A stretch of DNA of 64,000 nucleotides from contig NC_134433.1 in the NCBI RefSeq assembly GCF_030867145.1, positions 16,217,896 through 16,281,895 of the forward strand, in the 5' to 3' direction. Within the stretch, counting starts at the first letter, position 1; each line of letters begins with the position of its first letter. This stretch comes from Opisthocomus hoazin. Its lineage: Eukaryota; Chordata; Aves; Opisthocomiformes; Opisthocomidae. Shown one piece after another: positions 11,701 to 20,701 of the stretch. The translations under genes and the position numbers were made by a program. The notes beneath the pieces are model-generated. The model saw nothing but the letters and a program-made list of their open reading frames with translations. It ran no database searches and was not told the DNA's origin.

Positions 11701-14700
11701 AAGAAAAAAATTATCATCTGCTCTTAATAACTGTGTACCCTCAAAGCCTTAGTCTGATGCTTTGAAAGCATTCTGAACAGATTGAGGTGGAAGATAATGG
11801 GCAATAATGAGCCCCACAACCAACATTAGCCTGGATGCAGCCCTGACATGCCTCTTGTTTGCAGCTGCGTATTGGCTCTTCATTCCTGGCCTAATGGGAG
11901 CTAAATGCTAAAATCCTCCTTGCTTTGTTGTTGATCTCCCTGGGACGGCACCGAGCCAGTACCAGACTGGAAGAACCAGAAGATGGCTGTGTAGGGCAGG
12001 GCAGGGCAGGGCAGGGCACGCGAGCAGGCCAGCGGCTGGTTACCTTTGGGACCTCTATTTCCCAGATAATGAAGTCAGAATTGCTGGATTTTCTTCCTAG
12101 CTTACAGTTCTGGTGAGTCACTGTCTTCCTCATGGCACAGCCACTGTCCACAAATTCCACGCTATTTATCTCCAAACCTACAAGACATGCAGATGGGTCA
12201 GCCTTCAGACAGCCCACACAACCCAGCTACCAGACACACTGCCACGAAAACACGTCATTTCATTGAGAGATTACATTGAGCTCTTCCTGTGCATTCAGTT
12301 GGGATGTTCCTGTACCTGGTTCGTCAGTATTTCAGAAAGGGTAAAGTCCTGTCACACACAGCCTACTGAAATCTTCCCTTCATTCCTGGAGAAAGACCTG
12401 CATGCCTCTGGGAATGTGACAGAAGGGGGCCCATGTTCGGCAGGAGTCCTTCCGACACCTCACACAGCCGCAGAGACAAGGCACTAGAAGTCAAAGTTAC
12501 CAGCTGAACGAGAGCTATGCTAACACCAACACTGAGCTGCTGCAGCAAGGTATTCTGCTTTTTCCCCATGGCTTACCCGGGGCTCTTCACAGGGAGTTCA
12601 GCAGGCAGGGAGGGACCTGCAGTCTCTTGCCCTGCTCTCTGCTCTGCCACTGCCTGTCCCACGGGCGTTGCGCAGGGACCCGAGCGCCCATCACTAGCCG
12701 TGGTAGGTGGTGGCCTCTTGCCCACATTTCTCATATGCTTCAAGAAACAAGGTGCCAGAGCTGAGCTGTTTGTTCCCAAACCATCAGCCAACACCAGGAA
12801 CATTTCCACTCGGGAAGGGGACAAACTCAAGCAGCTTCCTCCTGGTCAGATCCCAGACAGTCCGTGCAACACCAGGTTGATCCTTACTCCAGATTAACAA
12901 GCAGAAGCATGAAGATCCTCACTTGCTTGCAAGTATTCAGACCATCCAGCGTAAGACCAAAAGGGAAAAACAAACCAAACAGCTGCTCCACGTTTGCCAC
13001 ATCTTAAATAGCAGCACAGCACAGAAGCCCTGAAAGCCAAAGATAAACAGTGCAGCTGTTTGCCATAGACTTCCTAGACGAGGACAAAGACTTAAGTCTC
13101 ACAGCCTGGGTGTGAAGGTCAGCTGTAGGACCTCTTATCCAGCATAGCCACATCATCAACTTTACCTGCTAGATCCCCTGTCCCTACCCTTCAGCTGTCT
13201 CAGTGCAGAGCTTTCAGCCCTTGTCATCACCTGGCTCCACAACACACTCTTGTACCTTGTTGCCACACCAGCATTCACAAGAAGACAAAACCATCCTCTT
13301 CCTCGGTTACTCTCACTAGTGAAAATGTTCTGTGGGTTTAATCCTTAATTGTTGGCACACTCAATCCCCACGTCTTGCAACAAGTAGCGTTCCAACTACT
13401 TTGTAGCAATTACAAAGACATCCTGTCATTATGGTCTGTTGGCACCACAGGGTCCTATAAAGGATTTTCACATCCACCCCCAAGGTCACACAGGTTAACA
13501 TTTGCCCAGGCAGCTTTGTATTCTGCCAGGCACACAGCATCCAGGACCTAGAAGGCAAGAGCAACACAGAGACAGATGGAGAAACTCCACGAACGTTGCT
13601 CCCTGTTGGGATTTCTTGGCATGCACCTACCCTTCCAAGCTAAAGGGCTTCAGGGTAATTGGTCTGCAACCAACTGATTTTATCACAGTTCATCAGAGCA
13701 CTTCCCGGGTTCGTCCAGCAGCACCTCAGAAGCCTGCCTTACAGCTTCCTTTCAGCAGCAGCCCACAGACACAGATAAGAACCCAGTACTTACTAGAGGC
13801 TGCCTGAACTTAAGCAGAAACCACGTGTATTAGCAGGTCTCAAACCAGCAAGGTGCTCAGCAGCCTGGCCGACATCCAGGCACCGTCCATTTCACTGGGC
13901 CACTCCAGAACATGGTTAGCTTTGGACAGTACACTTTGTGCCGAAAGGGGACCGGCCTGTTCACCCCCTGCAGTACACCCTGAGGATCACCGGGCTAACA
14001 CTGGATCCTACAGAGATGCGAATTCCCAGAGCAAAGGCACACCCACCTGCACCAGAGGGCTACCTACTCATCCACTGGGGCAGTTAACATGAAGAGGATT
14101 TATCCAAACATGTTCTGAAGCAGAAGGGTTACAGCACGTAAAATGCACATTCACCACGTTTTTGTAGGAAGATTTTCAAATCCCTTACCTCCTGAGTGAT
14201 CTTCATCCATCCCTGCTGCCCTGCTACACCCATGGCACAAGTCTGGACCATCCTCTTTCAGTATCCCATTACTGTACGGTACTTCGCTGTCTTCAAGTAG
14301 CTTCAGAGTAGGAGGCTTTTCACCCGGTACTAAGTTCTGCTCAGCAGACGTGTCTTGGATGGCAGATATGCTCAGCGAGACCAAATGCTGGCCTGACGCG
14401 ACAGCCAGCATCGTGTTCTGCAACGCGTCCTCAACACTTGTGCCACCTTCGGATGCATACAAGCTGCACACAGAGTCCTCCATAACCAAAGGCAACTTTT
14501 CCAGTGCCTCTCCATGGTTTTCCACAAGAGTCCTATCAACTCCTCTGGACTCACTGCACACACGGTTCTTCATCCGACAGTCTTCTGTGTCTCCCTGAGC
14601 AGGGCCAGATAAACAGCCGTGTGTTAAACAGCTGGAACCTGCCACACTCTGAACCTGTTCCCCTGTCTGCAGGGATGTCAGTACCACAGCATCACTCTTT

Positions 14701-15980
14701 ACAGCAGTGTTCTCATCTGCTCTCGTAGCCTCCTCCACAAGCACCTTGGAGGAAACAAAGCTGGCCATCTCCAGAGGTCTCTCAACTCGGCCGGCAGCAG
14801 CCTGGCAGATCCGAGTGGACCCATCGCTTGCAGAACCAGACAGCACCTCCTCGCTGCACACGCTGTTCTCCATCCGACAGTCTTTTGTGTCTCCTTGAAC
14901 AGGGCCAGATAAACAGCCGTGTGCTGAACAGCTGGAACCTGCCACACTCTGATCCCATTGCCGTGTTTGCAGGGATGTCAGTACCGCAACATCACCCTTC
15001 GCAGCAGCGTTCCCATCTGCTCCCGCAGCTTCCTGCACGAGCATCTGATCAGAGGAAACAACACTGGCCGCCTTCTCTCTTTCCAGTTCATCTTCTTTTG
15101 GCTGTGCGTCCTCCTCCTGACACACAGGTACAGTACTGGCAATTGGCTCAGACATCTCTTCCTCCCTGGACAGCTCCAGACAGGCAGGCTCCAAGCTATC
15201 CGGTAACACGCTCACGGCAGAATCCTTGTGACTTGATACAACTTCAGTTTCACTATTGAGAAAGGCTTGTGGGGTACTGGCTTCCTTCTCCCATCCCAAG
15301 CAGAGGGCTGTCACAGAGCCAGGATCCGACAGCACAGTTTCTGGCATCTTGCTTTCCTTAGGGGGCTTAAGTGAAGAATCATCTGACTGCTCTGCATTGC
15401 TGTTCTCTGTGATTCCCAAGGGCTTTTGCGTCAGTGTCACCGATGCTGACGGCCACCGGTCTTGGTTTGCACTAGAGCCCGAATCCTGTACGAGGCTCAC
15501 TGCTGCACTGCCGTGACACTCTGCGCTCTCTGAGACCAGAGGGAGAGAAACACAAGCAGGGATGCTGCTTTCATCTTCAGATCCTATTGTTTCTAGTTTT
15601 TCACTGTCGTCTTCCAGGGTGCTGGGCTGAATAGTCGTTACTGACAGGTCTGGAAGGTCCTGTGAGAGATCTAGCCTCTCGTGACTTCGACACAGAAGAG
15701 AGGGTGTCGTCGACCCTGCTGACAGCAGGGAGGTCGAGGTTTCATTCTCTGGGCATTCCTCTTCAGATGAGACAGGCAGTCTTCGAGGAACATGTGCTTC
15801 TGTTCCGGCTGTTGAATCATTCTCTGGTACTTCTTCCAGGTGCTCTTCTTCAATGGCTATTGCCTGTTTGTCGTGATAGCTTGCATGCTTTTTTCTATGG
15901 GAATAGATCCACCAGCAGCTAAGAAGTGCCAGCACTCCAGGTATGGCATATGGCATGAAACTGCGGAAGCGTAAAGCCAT
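2698..15980 (-). CDS. AKAP1: A-kinase anchoring protein 1, mitochondrial (AKAP1 / D-AKAP1 / AKAP149)
   Basis: AKAP1 tethers protein kinase A, and by its KH and Tudor domains RNA, to the outer mitochondrial membrane. Ten coding exons: 15980-14189, 12177-12044, 10618-10492, 9926-9796, 7428-7251, 6551-6401, 5745-5678, 3820-3747, 2956-2891 and 2751-2698. All phases agree, giving 924 residues; human AKAP1 is about 900. Residues 1-31 are the membrane anchor: basic residues, a hydrophobic segment (about 9-26), then SHRKK. Residues 30-600 are acidic, Ser-rich and probably disordered, with a tandem repeat (about 303-378 and 404-478). A KH domain spans about 637-705 with the GKQG loop, and a Tudor domain spans about 780-840 with [11 protein letters not shown]. 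The start is the ATG of MALRFRSF, matching the mammalian N-terminus; an in-frame TTG six codons upstream was not used. Oddities are a GC-AG intron after exon 6 and a C-terminus shorter than I recall for human. Identity is secure. Confidence 0.96.
2891..2956 (-). CDS. AKAP1: AKAP1 exon 10
   Basis: 66 bp, phase 0 to 0, bounded by TTCCAG and GTGTGT. It encodes [20 protein letters not shown] then DE. Confidence 0.92.
2957..3746 (-). other. AKAP1 intron 9
   Basis: Between exons 9 and 10. It contains GC-rich patches with short antisense frames that have no homology I recognise. No RNA gene or repeat seen. Confidence 0.6.
3747..3820 (-). CDS. AKAP1: AKAP1 exon 9
   Basis: 74 bp, bounded by TCCAAAG and GTACGC. 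It encodes [20 protein letters not shown] then VLVAQ. Too short to stand out as an open frame; placed by homology and phase. Confidence 0.9.
3856..3935 (+). repeat. Probable ancient amniote interspersed repeat fragment
   Basis: The stretch around GGCCAGAAGGGACTATTAAG, then CATCTTGCCCAACCTCC and GGCCAGGGAACC, resembles a diverged repeat common in reptile and bird genomes, which I believe is a CR1/L3-type 3' end. It lies 36 bp upstream of AKAP1 exon 9. The family name is from memory. Confidence 0.4.
3936..5677 (-). other. AKAP1 intron 8, remainder
   Basis: Apart from the solo LTR at 4233-4636 I see no gene or RNA in this intron. The short open frames on either strand do not resemble known proteins. 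Confidence 0.6.
4233..4636 (-). mobile_element. Solo LTR, same family as the retrovirus at 16615-23224
   Basis: 404 bp, alignable end to end with the two LTRs of the nearby retrovirus. It shares the GGCAACAAAAGCGCCACG block, the GGGATAAGGGCAGTTTAACA block and the GTGAAAATTAACCCTG...CCAAACCCAGGACA end. It starts TGTTATGG rather than TGTCTTGG and lacks the TGACGTCA site. Flanks are GTGG and TACAG, so no target duplication is visible. It lies in AKAP1 intron 8 in AKAP1 sense orientation. Confidence 0.9.
5678..5745 (-). CDS. AKAP1: AKAP1 exon 8
   Basis: 68 bp, bounded by TTTAAG and GTAATG. It encodes [20 protein letters not shown], part of the Tudor/SNase-like fold after the core. Confidence 0.93.
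6401..6551 (-). CDS. AKAP1: AKAP1 exon 7 (Tudor domain core)
   Basis: 151 bp, bounded by TTGCAG and GTCTGT. It encodes [20 protein letters not shown] and then [15 protein letters not shown]. The Y-x-D-Y-G core is the Tudor signature. Confidence 0.95.
7251..7428 (-). CDS. AKAP1: AKAP1 exon 6 (start of extended Tudor domain)
   Basis: 178 bp, encoding [20 protein letters not shown], then QQHTHPTF and SLDQQM...TPVE. The acceptor is GCGACAG. The donor is AAG|GCAAGT, a GC rather than a GT donor but otherwise a perfect match to the consensus. The neighbouring exon phases fit only this junction. Confidence 0.93.
7962..9578 (+). mobile_element. CR1 LINE, 5'-truncated, internally deleted
   Basis: Plus-strand copy of the avian CR1 non-LTR retrotransposon, opposite to AKAP1. 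It begins within the reverse transcriptase ORF at GAGGACTACAAGGATGTC. It keeps the RT block [20 protein letters not shown] (about 8710-8770) and the end [11 protein letters not shown]...[12 protein letters not shown], but with frameshifts and stops throughout, so it is dead. At about 9513-9523 several hundred bases of the usual 3' ORF end are missing: the ACCTTATC segment joins straight to the terminal TTGGACTTGATGATCTTAGA. It finishes with the typical ATTCTACGATTCTAC end. Confidence 0.93.
9796..9926 (-). CDS. AKAP1: AKAP1 exon 5 (KH end and linker)
   Basis: 131 bp, bounded by TTCCAG and GTAAGT. It encodes [20 protein letters not shown] followed by a Pro-rich linker ending LLMTAW. This is the last KH helix and the connection to the Tudor region. 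Confidence 0.94.
10492..10618 (-). CDS. AKAP1: AKAP1 exon 4 (KH domain core)
   Basis: 127 bp, bounded by ATCAAG and GTAAGT. It encodes [20 protein letters not shown] and then [11 protein letters not shown]...ICHIEG. GKQG is the RNA-binding GxxG loop of a type I KH domain. Confidence 0.95.
10619..12043 (-). other. AKAP1 intron 3
   Basis: No repeat family or RNA gene recognised. It contains the pentamer array at 11993-12016. Plus-strand open frames here (11072-11329, 11364-11765) show no homology I recognise. Confidence 0.6.
11993..12016 (+). repeat. GGGCA pentamer microsatellite
   Basis: About five tandem copies of GGGCA, reading CCCTG in the AKAP1 transcript. It starts 26 nt downstream of the exon 3 donor, close enough to matter for splice-site recognition. 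Confidence 0.85.
12044..12177 (-). CDS. AKAP1: AKAP1 exon 3 (entry to KH domain)
   Basis: 134 bp, bounded by TTGTAG and GTAACC. It encodes VEFVDSG...[12 protein letters not shown], the strand that opens the KH domain, and ends in phase 0. A short GGGCA repeat lies 26 bp beyond the donor. Confidence 0.92.
12178..14188 (-). other. AKAP1 intron 2
   Basis: No exon, repeat family or RNA gene recognised in this 2 kb. The open frames are short and unlike known proteins. Confidence 0.6.
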
Positions 15981-16004
15981 TTTACAGAGCCTCAGCAATT
16001 ATAT
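14189..16004 (-). CDS. AKAP1: AKAP1 exon 2 (first coding exon)
   Basis: The acceptor is a pyrimidine tract followed by CTAG at 16005-16008. There are 24 nt of 5' UTR, then ATG at 15980-15978. The exon encodes residues 1-597: the mitochondrial anchor [20 protein letters not shown], then the long acidic region with the duplicated segment. It ends in HSGG just before the GTAAGG donor, leaving phase 1. The segment [14 protein letters not shown] near the end also resembles mammalian AKAP1. Confidence 0.95.
14550..15074 (-). repeat. AKAP1: 300-bp in-frame tandem duplication within AKAP1 exon 2
   Basis: Sequence around 14850-15070 recurs around 14550-14770 at an offset of exactly 300 bp for most of its length. 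For example CATCCGACAGTCTT is at both 14571 and 14871. A 3-bp indel sits at the upper end. In the protein the pair is about 303-378 and 404-478, sharing AVLTSLQT / [23 protein letters not shown] and DCRM. Both copies stay open, so the repeat is part of the protein. Confidence 0.92.
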
Positions 16005-16609
16005 CTAGAAGGAGAAACAGAAGCCACGTTAAAGTAGTCACAGGGAAAATAACAGGAAGGCTAAGGTTTTATAAACATCTTGGGCTATTTCTATTAGCAT
16101 GGACAGGCTTGTTTTCTAGCCACTCTAAATTCGTATCTCTGCCAGCAGACCACAGAACAACATCCCCACCTAAGACTCGAGGTGTCTGGACATTTCTCAC
16201 CATTGCACTCATCAATTTCACCTTACTTCACCTTTACACTTCAAACAATTTCACCATCTTTCTCCTGGCTCACCACTGCAGGGCAGTACTACGGACCAGC
16301 ACAGCACCCAGCACCGCAAGCTCCTCCAGCATCGGGCTGGCTTCACAGCACGGCATTCCCAGACACACATTTGCTGCACCGCAGCTCTCCCCAGTTCTCC
16401 TCCTGAAAGGCAGCACCGCATGCCGGAGAGTTTCAGAGGCTGACAACACACACTCCTCCAAAACAGAACAGCTCGCCGAAGGTGAAGCACTTTGCAAACG
16501 CTCTCACCCACGGCGCTGCGAGAGGCTGGTGTGCAGGCACACGACAGAAGTCTGCAGTTGTGCAGGAGCCAGACAGCAACACGCAGCCACTCCGTTCACT
16601 TTTACGCAC

Positions 16610-16614
16610 ACAGC
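16610..16614 (+). repeat. Target site duplication ACAGC, left copy
   Basis: ACAGC lies immediately outside the left LTR and matches 23225-23229 exactly. A 5-bp duplication is typical of many ERV groups. Confidence 0.9.
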
Positions 16615-17019
16615 TGTCTTGGTTTCGGCTGCCGCCGGCAACAAAAGCGCCACGCGGCCGCCCCTCCCCCCGCCGGCGTGCGGAGGAGAATGGAAAGAAA
16701 GAGGCAGAAACCGGTGGGTCGGGATAAGGGCAGTTTAACAGAACAGCAAACAGAGGGAAACAGGAACAACAACGATACAAATAAGGAGAAAAAAACCACA
16801 ACAACGAACCGCAGGAACCAGACAGCACCGGCACCGCGCCCCCCCCAAGCCGCGAGAGCCTTCCCGCCGCGCCGCCCCCCCCACCGGAACCCAGCGTGAC
16901 GTCACACAGTATGGAACACCGGGCTCTGTTTGGCCAGGTGGGGTCAGCCCCCACCCCCCGGCTGTGCCCCTTCCTGGATTCCGGTGAAAATTAACCCTGT
17001 TCTGGCCAAACCCAGGACA
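16615..17019 (-). repeat. 3' LTR of the endogenous retrovirus
   Basis: 405 bp. In element sense it starts TGTCCTGGGTTTGG and ends CCGAAACCAAGACA, giving the standard TG...CA ends. It holds TGACGTCA (16897-16904) and a GC-rich block. It ends 610 bp upstream of the AKAP1 exon 2 acceptor, in the same sense. I found no AATAAA or ATTAAA on the sense strand. Confidence 0.95.
16897..16904. promoter_or_regulatory. CRE palindrome TGACGTCA in 3' LTR
   Basis: A perfect ATF/CREB consensus palindrome, also present in the 5' LTR at 23102-23109 and lost from the solo LTR. Binding is inferred from consensus only. Confidence 0.55.
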
Positions 17020-17040
17020 TTATCCACCCCTTATTCCATA
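17020..17040 (-). other. Polypurine tract of the retrovirus (imperfect)
   Basis: In element sense the bases before the 3' LTR read GGAATAAGGGGTGGATAA. This purine-rich run is where plus-strand DNA synthesis would be primed. It is interrupted by T, so it is weaker than a classic tract. Confidence 0.55.
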
Positions 17041-17512
17041 CCATCTACGTCATGCCCAGGTCCCCCATTGTCCAGTTGATCACCACCACTTCTCCTGTCT
17101 CCAGATATCATTCCCTTAGTCTATGGATCATCACTCTAAAGTGTCCGTTGAGTTCATTTAATCCATGACTTCGGGCTCCATCTGTCGTAATGGTCTTCCG
17201 TGGCAGGAGAGGTGATGCGTGGTGATGGGCGGTCACTTGCTGCTTCCGGAGCTCACGGCTGATGTATCTGGTGCGGCCCGTGCCCACAGTCTGCAGGAGA
17301 TGTTGATCTTGATGAAGTTGCGGGATGCCAGTTGTTGAAAACCAGGTCCAGTTCCATCATCGCTGTGCTCTGCTAGGTTTTCATCGAAAAAGTTCATCCT
17401 TCTTTAATCTGGACAATTCTTACTATGCTACTACTGGTACAAAATATAACAATTATAACAGTGATAACAGACAGTGACAGGGTTATTTAACAACTAACTT
17501 TGTACAATTTAT
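17041..17512 (-). other. Retroviral region after pol, no env
   Basis: About 470 bp between the integrase stop codon and the polypurine stretch. No open frame of note and no envelope-like signal peptide, furin site or fusion segment. It appears to be 3' untranslated sequence of an element without env. Confidence 0.7.
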
Positions 17513-18772
17513 TTATGGACTATTCTCGCCCAAAATTAAATCCCCATGAGGTACACATCGGACTTCCCCATCCTTCCGCATTACCCACCAGGTACACCCA
17601 GGTCCTTGAGCAAAAGCAATCCCGCAGACGGGCTTGCCTTTGCCCGAGGCAGGACTAACCCAAACCGTCTTCCCTAACATGTTCCGCATGTGCACTACAG
17701 GGACTTTATCCCCTTCCACGGGGCGCTGAGGTTTTGACTGGGCAGGACCAGCCCGGTTGGTGGACCCTCTGGTGTTAACCAACCAGGTGGCCTTTGCTAA
17801 ATGGGTATCCCAATTTTTGAAAGTCCCACCCCCCACTGCCCTCAAAGTGGTTTTTAGCAGCCCATTGTAACGTTCGATCTTTCCAGAGGCTGGTGCATGG
17901 TAGGGGATATGATACACCCACTCGATACCGTGTTCTTTGGCCCAGGTGTCTATGAGGCTGTTGTGAAAGTGAGTCCCGTTGTCCGACTCGATTCTTTCGG
18001 GGGTGCCATGTCGCCACAGGACTTGTTTTTCCAGGCCCAGGATGGTATTCCGGGCGGTGGCATGGGGCACAGGGTAGGTTTCCAGCCATCCGGTGGTGGC
18101 CTCCACCATTGTGAGCACATAGGGCTTGCCTTGGCGGGTCTGTGGCAGTGTGATGTAATCAATCTGCCAAGCCTCCCCATATTGATATTTTAGCCATCGT
18201 CCTCCATACCACTGAGGCTTTACCCGCTTGGCTTGCTTGATTGCAGCGCATGTCTCACATTCATGGATAACCTGTGCGATGGTATCCATGGTCAAGTCCA
18301 CCCCTCGGTCACGAGCCCATCTGTATGTCGCGTCTCTTCCTTGGTGGCCCGAGGTGTCATGGGCCCACCGAGCTATAAAGAGTTCACCCTTATGTTGCCA
18401 GTCCAGATCCACCTGAGCCACTTCAATCTTAGCAGCCTGATCTACCTGGTGGTTGTTTTGATGTTCTTCAGTGGCCCGACTCTTAGGGACGTGGGCGTCC
18501 ACGTGACGGACTTTTACAGCCAACTGCTCTAGCCGGGCAGCAATATCTTGCCACAATGGGGCAGCCCAGATGGGTTTGCCTCTGCGCTGCCAGTTGTTCC
18601 TCTTCCATTGCTGCAGCCACCCCCACAAGGCATTGGCCACCATCCAAGAGTCGGTGTAAAGATAGAGCACTGGCCACTTCTCTCGACTGGCAATGTCTAA
18701 AGCCAGCTGGATGGCTTTCACTTCTGCAAACTGGCTGGACTCACCTTCTCCCTCGGCAGTTTCCGCGACTTG
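17513..18772 (-). pseudogene. Retroviral pol, RNase H end and integrase
   Basis: Continuation of pol, in the same frame, after an in-frame TGA at 18775-18773. The first part is the rest of RNase H, with the conserved Glu soon after the break and the Asp in YTDSWMVA. Integrase follows: an N-terminal zinc-binding domain (H-x4-H in AHDTSGH, C-x2-C in CETC), the DDE core with Asp in WQIDYI, Asp in ESDNGTHF and Glu in GKIERYNG, and a C-terminal domain ending near DLILGENSP with TAA. All three catalytic acidic residues are present. No dUTPase follows. Confidence 0.88.
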
Positions 18773-20698
18773 TCATGTAGGGCTCCATACAGCAGCCTTC
18801 CACCTCCGCTGCTTCCCCACAATGCGACAGGACCCATCCGTGAACAGGGCATACTGTTTCTTATCTTCTGGCAGCTGGTTATACAGTGGGGCCTCTTCAG
18901 CACGTGTCACCTCCTCCTCTGGCGATGCTCCAAAATCTTTGCCTTCTGGCCAGTCCATGATTACCTCCAGAATTCCTGGGCGACTGGGGTTTCCCATTCG
19001 GGCGCGCTGGGTGATCAGCGCGACCCACTTACTCCACGTAGCATCGGTGGCATGATGCGTAGAGGGGACCCTCTCTTTGAACATCCAGCCCAGGACCTGC
19101 AATCGTGGAGCTAGGAGGAGCTGTGCTTCAGTGCCGACCACTTCTGAAGCACCTCGAACGCCTTCATATGCTGCCAGAATCTCTTTTTCGGTGGGAGTAT
19201 AGCGGGCCTCGGATCCTTTGTATCCCCGGCTCCAGAACCCCAGGGGTCGACCTCGAGTCTCCCCTGGTGCTTTCTGCCAGAGACTCCAGGTTGGGCCATT
19301 CTCCCCGGCTGCGGTGTAGAGCACGTTTTTAACATCTTGCCCTGACCGGACTGGACCAAGGGCTACGGCATGAACTATCTCCCGTTTAATCTGTTCAAAT
19401 GCCTGTCGTTGCTCAGGGCCCCATTCAAAATCATTCTTCTTCCGGGTCACGTGGTACAGAGGACTTACAATCTGGCTGTAATTTGGGATGTGCATCCCCC
19501 AAAAACCCACAACACCCAGGAAGGCCTGTGCTTCCTTTTTGCTGGTTGGTGGAGACATAGCTGCTATTTTGTTGATGACATCCATTGGGATTTGACGGCG
19601 CCCATCCTGCCACTTTATTCCCAAAAACTGGATCTCTTGTGCAGGTCCCTTGACTTTACTTCGCTTAATGGCGAAACCGGCTTTCAGAAGGATCTGAACT
19701 ATTTTCTCCCCTTTCTCAAAAACTTCCTCCGCTGTGTCGCCCCATATAATGATGTCATCGATGTACTGCAGATGTTCTGGGGCTTCATCCTTTTCCAGTG
19801 CAGTCTGGATTAGTCCATGGCAAATGGTGGGACTGTGTTTCCACCCCTGGGGCAGTCGATTCCAGGTGTACTGGATGCCCCTCCAGATGAAAGCAAACTG
19901 TGGCCTGCACTCTGCTGCCAAAGGGATGGAGAAGAATGCATTAGCAATGTCAATTGTAGCGTACCACTTGGCTGCCTTTGACTCCAGCTGATATTGAAGT
20001 TCTAGCATGTCTGGCACGGCAGCACTCAGCGGTGGTGTGACTTCATTCAGGCCACGGTAGTCTATTGTCAGTCTCCACTCTCCAGTAGATTTTCTCACTG
20101 GCCATATGGGACTATGAAAGGGTGAGCGAGTTTTGCTGATCACTCCTTGACTCTCCAGTTGATGGATCAGCTGATGAATGGGGAGAAGGGAGTCTCGGTT
20201 GGTACGATACTGTCGCCGGTGCACCGCTGTGGTTGCAATTGGCACCTGTTGTTCTTCCACCCTCAGCAACCCCACAACGGAAGGATCCTCCGAGAGACCA
20301 GGGAAAATGGACAGCTGTTTAATTTCTTCCGTCTCCACAGCAGCTATGCCAAAAGCCCACCGATACCCCTTTGGGTCCTTGAAATACCCTCTCCTAAGAT
20401 AGTCTATCCCAAGGATGCACGGAGCCTCGGGGCCAGTTACAATGGGGTGCTTCTGCCAGTCCTTCCCAGTGAGGCTCACTTCAGCCTCCAGTACACTCAG
20501 CTCTTGGGACCCCCCTGTCACTCCCGAAATGCAAATGGACTCTGACCCTTTGAACTCTGATGGCATTAAAGTACACTGTGCACCAGTGTCCACTAGAGCT
20601 TTATACTCTTGTGGATCTGACGTGCCAGGCCACCGAATCCACACCGTCCAATAGACACGGTTGTCCCTTTCCTCCACCTGGCTGGAGGCAGGGCCCCT
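18773..20698 (-). pseudogene. Retroviral pro-pol: protease, reverse transcriptase, RNase H start
   Basis: Same reading frame as gag, beginning right after the gag UAG and with no AUG of its own near the start, so expression would be as a Gag-Pol fusion. The protease has the active-site motif ALVDTGAQ near the start and a glycine-rich flap-like ILGIDYL. Reverse transcriptase follows with WRLTIDYRGLNEV, LPQGW and the catalytic YIDDIII. The connection and RNase H start include FTDGSC. The frame is stopped by TGA at 18775-18773 within RNase H. The change is consistent with CpG decay, as the codon begins where a CGA would fit. The break is described only. Confidence 0.9.
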
Positions 20699-20701
20699 CT
20701 A
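20665..20701 (-). promoter_or_regulatory. Gag-pol UAG with downstream stem-loop, candidate readthrough signal
   Basis: The gag frame ends with UAG (20701-20699). After a 5-nt spacer there is a stem: CCCU (20693-20690) and CCUCCA (20688-20683) pair with UGGAGG (20676-20671) and AGGG (20668-20665) around a GCCAGG loop. Pol continues in the same frame. This layout matches stop-codon readthrough as used by gammaretroviruses. The function is inferred. Confidence 0.55.

Noticed and set aside
15981-15998. Upstream in-frame TTG start for AKAP1
   Set aside because: Homology to the mammalian N-terminus begins at the ATG at 15980; a TTG start is unlikely in a vertebrate.
17020-17512. A small or degenerate env gene
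   Set aside because: There are fewer than 500 bp between integrase and LTR and no envelope-like features in any frame.
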